This document shows, one piece after another, positions 41,816-53,719 of a DNA stretch of 64,000 nucleotides. The stretch covers positions 386,212,558-386,276,557 of the forward strand of contig NC_089490.1 of the NCBI RefSeq assembly GCF_036850765.1. Direction: 5' to 3'. How positions within the stretch are numbered: position 1 is the stretch's first letter; each line of letters begins with the position of its first letter. The DNA comes from Saccopteryx bilineata. Lineage: Eukaryota; Chordata; Mammalia; Chiroptera; Emballonuridae. The position numbers and the translations under genes were made by a program. The notes beneath the pieces were generated by a model. It was not told the origin of the DNA and searched no databases. It saw nothing but the letters and a program-made list of their open reading frames with translations.

Positions 41816-44800
41816 GGAACTCACAAGTATCAATAATTACACTAAATGTAAACAGATTAAACTCACCAATAAAAAGGCACAGAGTAGCAGAATGGATTAA
41901 AAAAGAAAATCCAACTGTATGCTGCCTACAGGAAACTCATCTAAGTAACAAGGATAAAAACAAATTCAAAGTGAAAGGCTGGAAAACAATACTCCAAGCA
42001 AATAACATCCAAAAAAAAGCAGGTGTAGCAATACTCATATCGGATAATGCTGACTATAAGACAGGAAAAGTACTCAGAGACAAAAATGGCCATTTCATAA
42101 TGGCTAAGGGGACACTGAATCAAGAAGACATAAAAATTCTTAATATATATGCACCAAACCAAGGAGCACCAAAATATATAAGACAGCTACTTATTGATCT
42201 TAAAACAAAAACTGACAAAAACACAATCATACTTGGAGAACTCAATACACCGCTGACGGCTCTAGATCGGTCATCCAAACAGAGAATCAACAAAGATATA
42301 GTGGCCTTAAACAAAACACTAGAGCATCTGGATATGATAGACATCTACAGGACATTTCATCCCAAAGTGACTGAGTATACATTTTTCTCCAGTGTACATG
42401 GATCATTCTCAAGAATTGACCATATGTTGGGCCACAAAAACAACATCAGCAAATTCAGAAAAATTGAAGTTGTACCAAGCATATTTTCTGATCATAAAGC
42501 CTTGAAACTAGAATTCAACTGCAAAACAGAGGAAAAAAATCGCACAAAAATGTGGAAACTAAACAACATACTTTTAAAAAATGAATGGGTCAAAGAAGAA
42601 ATAAGTGCAGAGATCAAAAGATATATACAGACTAATGAAAATGACAATACGACATATCAGAATCTATGGGATGCAGCAAAAGCAGTGATAAGAGGGAAGT
42701 TCATATCACTTCAGGCATATATAAACAAACAAGAGAGAGCCCAAGTGAACCACTTAACTTCCCACCTTAAGGAACTAGAAAAAGAAGAACAAAGACAACT
42801 CAAAACCAGCTGAAGAAAGGAGATAATAAAAATCAGAGCAAAAATAAATGAATTAGAGAACAGAAAAACTATAGAAAAAATTAATAGAACAAGGAGCTGG
42901 TTCTTTGAAAAGATCAACAAAATTGACAAACCCTTGGCAAGACTTACCAAGGAAAAAAGAGAAAGAACTCATATAAACAAAATCCAAAATGAAAGAGGAG
43001 AAATCACCACGGACACCGTAGATATACAAAGAATTATTGTAGAATACTATGAAAAACTTTATGCCACTAAATTCAACAACCTAGAAGAAATGGATAAATT
43101 CCTAGAACAATACAACCTTCCTAGACTGAGTCAAGAAGAAGCAGAAAGCCTAAACAGACCTATCAGTAGAGAAGAAATAGAAAAAACCATTAAAAACCTC
43201 CCCAAAAATAAAAGTCCAGGCCCTGACGGCTATACCAGCGAATTTTATCAAACATTCAAAGAAGACTTGGTTCCTATTCTACTCAAAGTCTTCCAAAAAA
43301 TTGAAGAAGAAGCAATACTTCCAAACACATTTTATGAGGCAAACATAACCCTCATACCAAAACCAGGCAAGGATGGCACAAAAAAAGAAAACTACAAACC
43401 AATATCTCTAATGAATACAGATGCTAAAATACTAAACAAAATACTAGCAAATCGAATACAACAACATATTAAAAAAATAATACATCATGATCAAGTGGGA
43501 TTCATCCCAGAATCTCAAGGATGGTTCAACATACGTAAAACGGTTAACGTAATACACCATATCAACAAAACAAAGAACAAAAACCACATGATCTTATCAA
43601 TAGACGCAGAAAAGGCTTTTGATAAAATACAACACAATTTTATGTTTAAGACTCTCAACAAAATGGGTATAGAAGGAAAATATTTCAACATGATAAAGGC
43701 CATATATGATAAACCATCAGCTAACATCATATTAAATGGCACTAAACTGAAGGCTTTCCCCCTTAAATCAGGAACAAGACAGGGTTGTCCACTCTCTCCA
43801 CTCTTATTTAATGTGGTACTAGAGGTTCTAGCCAGAGCAATCAGACAAGACAAAGAAATAAAAGGCATCCATATTGGAAAAGAAGAAGTAAAGGTATCAC
43901 TTTTTGCAGATGATATGATCCTATACATCGAAAACCCCAAAGAATCCATAAAAAGACTACTAGAAACAATAAGCCAATACAGTAAGGTCGCAGGATACAA
44001 AATTAACATACAGAAGTCAATAGCCTTTCTATATGCCAACAATGAAACAACTGAGAAGGAACTCAAAAGAATAATCCCCTTCACGATTGCAACAAAAAAA
44101 ATAAAATACTTAGGAATAAACATAACAAAGAATGTAAAGGACTTATATAATGAAAACTATAAACCATTCTTAAGAGAAATTGAGAAAGATATAATGAGAT
44201 GGAAGAATATTCCTTGTTCTTGGCTAGGAAGAATAAATATAATCAAGATGGCTATATTACCCAAAGCAATATACAAATTTAATGCAATTTCCATCAAACT
44301 TCCAATGACGTTTTTTAAAGAAATAGAGCAAAAAATCATCAGATTTATATGGAACTATAAAAAACCCCGAATAGCCAAAGCAATCCTAAAGAAAAAGAAT
44401 GAAGCTGGGGGCATTACAATACCTGACTTCAAACTATATTATAGGGCCACAACAATCAAAACAGCATGGTATTGGCAGAAAAATAGACACTCAGACCAAT
44501 GGAACAGAATAGAAAGTCCAGAAATAAAACCACATATATATAGTCAAATAATTTTTGATAAAGGGGCCAACAACACACAATGGAGAAAAGAAAGCCTCTT
44601 CAATAAATGGTGCTGGGAAAACTGGAAAGCCACATGCAAAAGAATGAAACTGGACTACAGTCTCTCCCCCTGTACAAAAATTAACTCAAAATGGATCAAA
44701 GATCTAAACATAAGACCTGAAACAATTAAGTACATAGAAGAAGACATAGGTACTCAACTCATGGACCTGGGTTTTAAAGAGCATTTTATGAATTTGACTC

Positions 44801-45621
44801 CACAGGCAAGAGAAGTGAAGGCAAAAATTAATGAATGGGACTACATCAGACTAAGAAGTTTTTGCTCAGCAAGAGAAACTGATAACAAAATAAACAGAAA
44901 GCCAACTAAATGGGAAACGATATTTTCAAACAACAGCTCAGATACGGGCCTAATATCCAAAATATACAAAGAACTCATAAAACTCAACAACAAACAAACA
45001 AACAATCCCATAAAAAAATGGGAAGAGGATATGAACAGACACTTCTCCCAGGAAGAAATACAAATGGCCAACAGATATATGAAAAGATGCTCATCTTCTT
45101 TAGCTATTAGAGAAATGCAAATCAAAACGACAATGAGATACCACTTCACACCTGTTCGATTAGCTATTATTAGCAAGACAGGTAATAGCAAATGTTGGAG
45201 AGGCTGTGGAGAAAAAGGAACCCTCATACACTGTTGGTGGGAATGTAAAGTAGTACAACCATTATGGAAGAAAGTATGGTGGTTCCTCAAAAAACTGCAA
45301 ATAGAACTACCTTATGACCCAGCAATCCCTCTACTGGGTATATATCCCAAAACCTCAGAAACATTGATATGTAAAGACACATGCAGCCCCATGTTTATTG
45401 CAGCATTGTTCACAGTGGCCAGGACATGGAAACAACCAAAAAGCCCATCAATAGAAGACTGGATAAAGAAGATGTGGCACATATACACTATGGAATACTA
45501 CTCAGTCATAAGAAATGATGACATCGGAACATTTACAGCAAAATGGCGGGATCTTGATAACATGATACGAAGCGAAATAAGTAAATCAGAAAAACCAGGA
45601 ACTGTATTATTCCATACGTAG
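41806..45621 (+). pseudogene. Host L1 ORF2 (endonuclease-reverse transcriptase), one internal stop, active-site substitution
   Basis: A single frame of 1272 codons runs from ATG 41806 to TAG 45619-45621, interrupted only by TGA at 42811-42813 (codon 336), where the nested L1 has CGA. Endonuclease residues Asn14, Glu43, Tyr115, Asp205, Asp229 and His230 fall at human L1 numbering, but residue 145 is Glu (GEL, codon 42238-42240) instead of catalytic Asp. RT residues Asp600 (SIDAEKAFD) and FADD 700-703 are present. The Cys-rich motif C-x3-C-x7-H-x4-C is present. The last ~8 residues differ from the nested end (IPYIGGT), implying a small frameshift near 45590. Two independent lesions make autonomous function unlikely. 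Confidence 0.95.
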
Positions 45622-45872
45622 GTGGGACATAATAGTGAAACTAAGAGACATTGATAAGAGTGTGGTGGTTACGGGGGGGAGGGGGAATGGGAGAGGGAAA
45701 GGGGGTGGGGAGGGGCACAAAGAAAACAAGATAGAAGGTGACAGAGGACAATCTGACTTTGGGTGGTGGGTATGCAACATAATTGAACGACAAGATAACC
45801 TGGACTTGTTATCTTTGAATATATGTATCCTGATTTATTGATGTCACCCCATTAAAAAAATAAAATTATTAA
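45622..45872 (+). other. Host L1 3'UTR and tail
   Basis: It contains a G-rich run (acggggggga to ggggtggggagggg, 45671-45716), which in L1 3'UTRs is G-quadruplex-prone. The end pattern gacaagataacctggacttg precedes a tail of A-rich repeats. The same end occurs at 33.05 kb (minus) and 8.26 kb (minus). Confidence 0.85.
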
Positions 45873-45888
45873 AAAAAAAGTGAAGTGG
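45873..45888. repeat. Target-site duplication, right copy (host L1)
   Basis: aaaaaaagtgaagtgg, identical to 31127-31142. Confidence 0.95.
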
Positions 45889-46335
45889 TTCTCTATACTC
45901 TGACATAGAAAAATATCTCTGATATATTGTTGGATAAGGAAAACAAGTTGGAAAGCAATAGGTATTTAATCCTGCTTGAATCCTTTTTTTTAATCATATG
46001 TTTAACAGGAATACCATTTTCTAAACATTACACCACTAAATTTTAAATTTCCTCCTTGAAACACTAACCCCTTTTTGCTTTCAACCTTCAAGATGAGGTC
46101 ATGCGTGAGGTTCTTGCTCCAGTGCAGGAGAAGGTTAAGTACTTAATATCTTTAGTGAAGTAATAGGATTGAAAGCTAGACTTGGTAGGCTAGTCACAGA
46201 ATAGTGTTTCAAAAAAGAAAGGTTCAGATGGGATAAGAGAGGGGACAACTGTAACCTTGCTGGACTAAGAACTCGTGGGAAGAAAGGGGCCAGAGGCCAA
46301 CTGAACGAACAGGAGTAAGTGCTCAGACAACTGGG

Positions 46336-46338
<3 letters not shown>
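45889..46338. other. No gene recognised
   Basis: AT-rich sequence before the microsatellite. No motif found. Confidence 0.5.
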
Positions 46339-46383
<45 letters not shown>

Positions 46384-46407
46384 ACACACATTCTCTCTCT
46401 CTTTCTC

Positions 46408-46440
<33 letters not shown>

Positions 46441-46458
46441 TTCTCATTCTCTCTCTTA
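46339..46458. repeat. (TG)n followed by (TC)n compound microsatellite
   Basis: (TG)n at 46339-46381, then tacacacaca, then a CT-rich (tctctctttctc)n run to 46458. It is directly visible. Confidence 0.95.
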
Positions 46459-47325
46459 CATAAACACCATCAAGGGTAATTCTGTTTCAGTGCTCTGTTA
46501 GGAAGCACATGGAAAAGAACATTGAGAAAGCAGCTAGATCCCAAAGTGAGACTTCTGGAGATACAGCATCATTCACAGAGAGAGCAGGTGTTCCCTGAAA
46601 AAGACTGAAGAGTTGTTGAACATCTAGGTTTCCTTAAAGTTCAGGAGTAAATTTATCAGCCAATACACATTGAACTGGAAATCCTATAGCTATGTCAGAG
46701 GCACAACACCGTTCTGGTACTAGGACAAATGAGCATTAAGGTGGGGCTTTATCATATTTAGTAGAGAAATGGCTCTTCCATTTGAAGAACATCTCTAAAT
46801 ATCTTATCAGTATTGCTTTTACAACTTGATTCTGGAAATGTCTTTTTATCAACATGTTAATAACTTTATTTTAACACATAACCTTTAATGAAAAAAAGCT
46901 GTTAGTGAAAAACTTGGTAAATGTATTAACTTTTTCTTTTGACTTTGATGCTACAATTCATTGGATAAATTTTTAATTAGAAATGTGATTCCTGATAAAA
47001 AGTAGTGCCCAGGAGGAAATGAAAACAACTTTGAGTGAAAGGAGATATGGAGGGTGGGCAAGGGAGTTCCATCTGGAATACCAAGTACACTGACACTTAG
47101 AACCCCGTGTTCATCTTGAATTACAATATTAGAAGAGGAAATTGAACATGTATGTAATTCCTCGGTTTGCCCATCAGCCATGAAGATATGAACAGACTGA
47201 ATCAGACAAAGATGACCTGATATAGAATCAGCATCCCCCTCACAAGCTGGCCCAGCCCCCTCACCTAGTGTCAGCCTCTACCGATGTCCCTGCTATGGTT
47301 ACTGTTACAATGCCGACTGTACCAC
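46459..47325. other. No gene recognised
   Basis: Short frames without motifs. Confidence 0.45.
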
Positions 47326-47329
47326 ACAC

Positions 47330-47530
47330 ACTCCCTCACACCTCTGTCCCTTCACACAGGCTGTTCCTCCCTGGCTGCATTTGTCCACATTTTAACCTGG
47401 AAAATCTAACTCATCTTTTATGGCCAGGCTCAATACTATGTCCTCTATTACCAAACTCTCTTTGTGCTTCCATTGGTCTTTGTATGTACATCTCTGATAG
47501 AAATCACCATATATCACTAGCCTCTGGATT
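47330..47530 (+). mobile_element. L2 LINE relic
   Basis: The phrases ggctgttcctccctggctgc, ctggaaaatctaactcatct and atggccaggctcaatac follow the L2 3' coding-end order. Confidence 0.55.
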
Positions 47531-47613
47531 CAATAGCTACAGTCAGATGGTCCACAGACACAGTCAAAGATAATTCTGTCTAGATACTTGACTTAAAAAA
47601 CCTCATAAAGATG

Positions 47614-48007
47614 GCCCTGGCCGGTTGGCTCAGTGGTAGAGCATCGGCCTGGTGTGCAGAAGTCCTGGGTTTGATTCCCAGCCAGGGCACACAGGAGAAG
47701 CACCCATCTGCTTCTCTACCCCTCCCCCTCTCCTTCCTCTCTGTTTCTCTCTTCCCCTCCCACAGCGAGGCTGTGGATTGGAGCAAAGATTGCCCGGGCG
47801 CTGGGGATGGCTCCTTGGCCTCTGCCCCAGGCGCTAGAGTGGCTCTGGTTGCAACAGAGTGACACCCCCTGGTGGGCAGAGCGTCGCCCCTGGTGGGCGT
47901 GCCAGGTGGATCCCGGTCGGGCGCATGCAGGAGTCTGTCTGACTGTCTCTCCCTGTTTCCAGCTTCAGAAAAGTATAAAAAAAAAAAGTACAAAAAAAAA
48001 AAAAACA
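47614..48007 (+). mobile_element. tRNA-derived SINE, family A, full length
   Basis: TSD cctcataaagatg is perfect (47601-47613 and 48008-48020). It starts gccctggccggttggctcag, with A box tggctcagtggtagagc and a B box. The body runs through gatggctccttggcctctgc and doubled ctggtgggc to ttccagcttcagaaaagtat and A tails. It is the best-preserved copy here. Confidence 0.97.
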
Positions 48008-48020
48008 CCTCATAAAGATG

Positions 48021-50224
48021 TTGAAAAAGAAGCCAGATTTTTACATAAGACTTCTGGGAATTTAGTGTCATTTATAGAAATTCTGTGCACACACACATAC
48101 CCCCAGGAGAGAAAAGAAAAATTGACACTTGTTTATCTATTAGACATACTCAAATATGAACATAATGTCTTATTCACTTTATGCACTCAGCACTGAACCT
48201 TGCGCTTTGTATATACAAGGTGTTCAGTGAGTATGGACAGGGTGAACTTCTGGAAATGAAGTGAAGAGCCATGGTATTTCTACAAACTATACTCTCTCAG
48301 TCTTCCCAAATAAGCAAATATGAAGTAAACTGACTAGTGGAATGCTTTGGGTCATTGTTTAATAACTGGAAATATCTTGTTCAAGTTTTGTAAGATAGAA
48401 TACCATTCAGAAATCACATGCCATTTCCCAGAAGCAAATTGTTACTCACCGAGCGGCAAACTTTTTAGACCCACTTTTGTACAGATAAGACTTCCTAGTT
48501 CTCAAAAGTAGTAAGTCATTGTTCTCATAACTTTTTAAATAGAATTCGATCTATTAAAGCTGAACCAAGAGCTGTTGGCTTTGGAGTAAGTATATATATG
48601 TAATTCCCAGCAATGTCATTATATTGTCTTTTAAAGTAGATGACCAAGACAGAGCTTGAGTTTTTATGCAGGCAGCATGAAATGGTGAAATTGGTAGATA
48701 GCTTTATCTTCAGTGATAATAATAATCATCATCATCATGTCCTGCATTTCATCTCACAAAATGGCAAATGGGTTTCCAGGGTCCTCTCTAAAGAATTAGA
48801 GGTTAAAGCAGAAAAATGAAATATGATGCTATCTGAGTGATAGTTGGAAAAATATAACTTAGGACAAAAAGCATTAGTAAAGAGAACAATTTCTTCGACT
48901 CTTATTTTTCTCTCGCATGTTGATTGTGCTCTCTGTCTCAGGAAATCTTTGAGTTTCATTTATGAGAATTGATGCTTAATACCCTCAATCTTTAAGTTAC
49001 TCCTCCATTACCCCTACCCCACCTTCACTTCAAATAAAAAGAGAAACCAATCAGCTCAGTACCTGGACATACCAGACATCTCTACCCAGAGGAACAATTC
49101 AGCTTGTTTACTGTCTTCCTCTTCAGAACATAGACTAGTGTCGTTTCTAAACCCTTAACCAAGACTTGGAAAACCCTCTCCACTAAAAGTTTTAATTGCC
49201 TTTCCAAGAAGGATGCTGTGGTGCTAGTGCTGACTTCCTTTTGTCTCCAAACTTTAGTTGTCTTCTCTACAACTTATCCCCATTCGCAACTTTTTCACCA
49301 CACCTATTGTAAAAAGACCTATATTAGCTGTCAGGAATCCCCAGGTCTACCCCACTGCTACAAAGTAGCTAGTTAACCATTTAATATTTTAATAGCACTG
49401 TTCAGTTTATTATAAAGTTGCCATATAAATCATCCTCACAACAATCTTAAAAACCATGATGGATATGCTTGCCATCTAGAGATGAAAAATGTCAGCTGTG
49501 AGAGTTTACGCAGGTGGAAGAGGCTTAACTCCCTAGGGACTGTAATGTATAAATAATTGGGGGGAGCAATAATCACTGTCCACCTTACAAAGCAGAGGCC
49601 CGTGGTCACCCTGTGCTAGCCTAATGTCCCTTTTTTCTCTGCTTCCCACCATACTGTTATCACTTTTAATACATTTAAGTTCATCCACATGAAGCTCCAA
49701 TTTAATGTTAGAGTTAGAAAAGCTAATCCAATTTTTGGGGGCCACCCCCTACATTTATTATGTAGGCCTATCTTATGGTGCTAGATATGAGAGAACTTCT
49801 TATCATTTTAAAGCCAAGAATCCAGATGGCAGCTTTCAAATGTTAATTGACCCATGTATATCAACACCCCAAAATCACCAAATGAGAACATCAAGAGAAA
49901 CACTTTCAGAACAGAAATAGAGATTGAGTTTGCCAAGCTCTCATTAAAACTGTGTGTATTAGCTGTTAGGGGAAGCAGAGAGACTGAACAGTAAGGGATG
50001 TAGCAACATGCAAAGGCGGTTGAGCCTACACCTACACTTCCACTCACAATGCCAGCAAGTACCAGGAGTTCTGCCTAGGACTCTGCGAGTCATGTGTGGT
50101 CCTTGAGTTTTCCACATTGTCTCCAAAAGCCTGGGAAGGTCAGGTCCCAGGTGAAGGGTGCTAGGATCAGAGTGTGATCACAGCTGGCACCTGTACTCAG
50201 TTCCTTTGACTCCAGTTTTATTTT
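48021..50224. other. No gene recognised
   Basis: Single-copy-looking sequence. A weak MIR-like phrase around 49430-49500 is too decayed to call. Confidence 0.45.
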
Positions 50225-50330
50225 CCTTTCTCTATCTTTCTGCCTTTTAGCTTCTCTGAGTTTCTGTTTCCACATCTGCTAAATGAGAGGTTAGAGTAGA
50301 GGCTATCTAAGATTGTTCATACCCCAAATT
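50225..50330 (+). mobile_element. MIR-type SINE relic
   Basis: ttctctgagtttctgtttcc, acatctgctaaatgagaggt and gaggctatctaagatt follow the MIR core. Confidence 0.5.
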
Positions 50331-52540
50331 CTTTCATTTCCTTTCCTTCTGGTAGCATCCCAGCTCAGCCCAGACTCCTCCCTTGTCACTGCAAACACTA
50401 ACCTTCCTTTCTCCCACATCCAACTGAAAATAGTGGATTAAAAGGAAACCAAAGTTTCCTACTCTGGATTTGACAGCTTAAAAGAGAGTCTCAGTGAGAA
50501 GTCATGTGCACCAGTGTTATTGTGGACAAGAGATCATTATGTATGTTTACTTGGGGCTAGACAAGCCTCTCCTTAAAGTTTAATTACCACAGAATGAGAC
50601 AATTTCTTCTATATATTGAATGCTTGAGATAACATGGCATTTGTTTTGCTGCCATTCAGATTCAATTTATTTTCTATCCTTCTCTTTCCTTTTTCAGTGC
50701 CACTCTGGTGACTTATTACCCGTTATTTGAAAAATCCATATAGTCCTCAAGCAAGGTCAGAAAGCTGGTGGTGGACTCCTGGTCACCAGTGGGTCAAGTA
50801 TGTGTTGCTTCAGAGAATCACTGATGGCATCTGGAAAAAGAGAAAAGAGCAAGTAATAACTTGGCCATTGATTTCAAGAAAGAGAAAAGGCAGAAGAGAA
50901 AGTCAGACAGGAGCAATCAGCCACTAAAAGCACATCTCAAGCAGCAGCAACTTTAAGAAACATTTGCAACAGAGAGAGTTTACCTGGACCCATAGGAGAG
51001 GCACTCCAGTGTGGGTGATGGCTTCTGGGTAGAGGTGAGGACATGCCATTTACTCCTGACCCACTACCGGGGCTGGTCTGCTCTCTTCCACACGCCCAGT
51101 CCAGCTGCAAGATGCAACACTAAGTCCAACCCTAACCTTCTTCCCATTTGCTTTACTCTGCAGAACTCAAGCATCCTGTAGGTGCTGCTCCAACAGGTGT
51201 CTGATTGCCCCTTCCCCGCAGTACATTTGTCTGCACCCCTTTACCACCTTCGGCCCAAGCCCCCACCACAGAAATTTCCAACCCACTCACATCAGTCACG
51301 GTTAGCATTTGCTGATTTGAGCTCATATTCAAAATCATCACCCTCCAGGATTCCATCCCCCACCACACACACAATGGCACACACGAAAAATACCATAATT
51401 AATTAATAAAAGTTAATGGCATGAATTTTGTCTTGGTAATTAATGACATTCTTTGAGACAAGTATCAATAGGAACAGAACTGCTCCACAGCTTCATTCTA
51501 TGGAGCTCATTAATTTGGAGGAGCCAGGGCCTGGGGATAGCATTCTCAGTATAAAAATACCCACAGCCGCTGGCAAGGGAGATGCTTGCCAAGGACAGGA
51601 AACAGCAGCCAGGGACACACACCTCTCAGTTCTCCAAGAAATAACCTGCTGCGAGGAGTGCAGTTAGCTGACAGCCCCAGCTGCAATCAGTCTACTGCAG
51701 GATTTGGGCCAACACCATGTTTTCTCTGAACTCAGTGGGGGCTCTAGAACCTGGCAATTTCTGCCCAGCACGGCATCCCTCTAACAAATACTTATCAGGC
51801 TGAAAGAGACCTTCTGAGATTTACACTGAAGTCTGAGGATCTTACAGTCTGATCCTCCTTCTTTTCCCCTCTGCATTCACGTGTCAGACCCACGTCATAA
51901 TCTGAAGATTTTCTCTGCTTATTTCTTTCTATTCCTTCTCCTCTTCTAACTTTTTTGAGCTTGACCTTCAAAAAAACCTTCTGCATTTTAATTCTATCGC
52001 TATATCTGTCTTCTGTAGGTCCCAAACTGACATATAAGGAGATGGTAACCCTCACAGGAAAGAACTAGAAAGGCTATATGGGGACAAGTTTTATTTACCT
52101 TGTTATCTTCAGTGCTAAGTGGAATGAGTATGACATGCATAGGCCACCGGCTACATTGTGAAATAATGGGTGGATAAGCCACGTTGGCACCCATTGAGAT
52201 AGCAGTTCCCATCTGGTCCCAGTAATCAAGCCACCCAAGTCACCAAGTCATCCGCCTAAAGTCTCTCCAGATCCACCAGTTACCCCCAAGCCCCATTTAG
52301 AAAGGTGTGAAAAGTTGTTGGATATTTCCCACTATAGTTTATGACCTTAGCAAAGCTAACAGAGCAGTTTCAGATCCTCTCTATCCAGATATACTGTGTC
52401 ACTGTTCATTGTCCTCCACGAACCTCCAGATTGCTGAGCATGGAGACTTTCCATAGCATTTGACCCCACTCTAAATGTCATATGTGCTTAAAAGTCAATA
52501 AAACAAACAAAATCCATGCATTATTCCTATCTGCTATCAA
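50331..52540. other. No gene or clear repeat recognised
   Basis: Only short unsupported frames. Confidence 0.45.
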
Positions 52541-52732
52541 ATTTCCAAACCTGCCAGATATTCAGGTTTCAGCTCAAATGGGACCATCTCAGAGAGGTAT
52601 GTCAAAGATATCTAACCTAATCTTGTATCCCTCTACCCCATTACCTTCTTTAAATTTTTTTATAAAACTTACCACTGCTAAAAAAAGGTTCTTATTTGTT
52701 TACTTATTTACTGTTTATTTCTTACTCTAGAA

Positions 52733-53427
52733 CATGGGTCCCCAAACTATGGCCCGCGGGCCGCATGCGGCCCCCTGAGGTCATTTATCTGCCCCCACCG
52801 CACTTCCAGAAGGGGCACCTCTTTCATTGGTAGTCAGTGAGAGGAGCATAGTTCCCATTGAAATATTGGTCAGTTTGTTGATTTAAATTTGCTTGTTCTT
52901 TATTTTAAATCTTGTATTTGTTCTCGTTTTGTTTTTTTACTTTAAAGTAAGATATGTGCAGCCTGACCAGGCAGTGGCGCAGTGGATAGAGCATCGGACT
53001 GGGATGCAGAGGACCCAGGTTCGAGACCCCGAGGTCTCCAGCTTGAGTGCAGGCTCATCTGGTTTTGAGCAAAAGCCCACCAGCTTGAACCCAAGGTCGC
53101 TGGCTCCAGCAAGGGGTTACTCGGTCTGCTGAAGGCCTGTGGTCAAGGCATATATGAGAAAGCAATCAATGAACAACTAAAGTGTTGCAACGCACAATGA
53201 AAAACTAATAATTGATGCTTCTCATCTCTTTCCATTCCTGTCTGTCTGTCCCTGTCTATCCCTCTCTCTGACTCATTCTCTGCCTCTGTAAAAAAAAAAA
53301 AAAAAAAAAAAGTAAGATATGTGCAGTATGCATAGGGATTTGTTCATAGTTTTTTTTATAGTCCGGCCCTCCAATGGTCTGAGGGACAGTGAACTGGCCC
53401 TCTGTGTAAAAAGTTTGGGGACCCCTG
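52733..53427. mobile_element. hAT-type non-autonomous transposon, long form, with a SINE inside
   Basis: Ends catgggtccccaaact... and ...agtttggggacccctg are inverted. Flanks ctctagaa (52725-52732) and ctctggaa (53428-53435) are an 8-base TSD with one mismatch. The GC-rich start (ggcccgcgggccgcatgcgg) and the end shared with 61294-61484 identify one family. Without the SINE it is about 330 bp. It is internally non-coding. Confidence 0.9.
52962..53310 (+). mobile_element. tRNA-derived SINE, family B, inside the hAT element
   Basis: The perfect TSD agtaagatatgtgcag is at 52946-52961 and 53311-53326. It begins cctgaccaggcagtggcgca and has a B box (ggttcgagacc). It ends with a long A run (53290-53310). 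It is the least diverged family B copy in the window by eye. Confidence 0.97.
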
Positions 53428-53719
53428 CTCTGGAAAATACACTTCAGGAGGGTCAAGATGTTGATTATCCTGCTCTCTCCTATATCCTTAGATCCTAAAA
53501 TTATGGCTTGCATATACTTAAATAAATAACAGGAATTCCCCGTCTCCATGGAGCATGTACTCTATCCAGGAAGGCAAAAAATGAGTAAACAATTGCAGAA
53601 TATTTTACAATCTCTTTTGGAGAATGCAAGCCCCAACTCAAAGAGCTATTGTATTTTCCTGCAGCCTCCTTGTCCTTCATGCACTATTTCCTGTGGCTGT
53701 ATTATTATTTTTTTAACTT

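Larger units (their letters stand above)
31143..45872 (+). mobile_element. Full-length LINE-1 (host copy), split by a nested L1
   Basis: The perfect 16-base TSD (31127-31142, 45873-45888) and the 3' tail (45851-45872) define the ends. Without the nested element it spans about 7.8 kb: a long 5'UTR (31143-33021 plus 39935-40510, about 2.5 kb), ORF1, a ~326-bp spacer with a small open frame, ORF2 and a ~250-bp 3'UTR with a G-rich tract (45670-45712). ORF1 is open, and ORF2 has one internal TGA, an active-site change and an altered C-terminus. The first bases contain a CRE-like word (taacgtca, 31154-31161) and a YY1-like word (aatggcgg, 31166-31173). It would have supplied L1 machinery when young; it is now non-autonomous. 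Confidence 0.96.
52545..53535 (+). mobile_element. L2 LINE relic, split by a hAT element
   Basis: Left part: ttcagctcaaatgggaccat, tcagagaggtatgtc and ttgtttacttatttactg. Right part: acacttcaggagggtcaaga, ctctctcctatatccttaga, cttgcatatacttaaataaa. Together they make one L2 3' end, interrupted by the hAT at 52733-53427. Confidence 0.75.

Noticed and set aside
42120..45290. Long minus-strand frames (up to 202 aa) across the host L1 ORF2
   Set aside because: Antisense shadows of ORF2; they appear in the nested copy on the opposite strand for the same reason.
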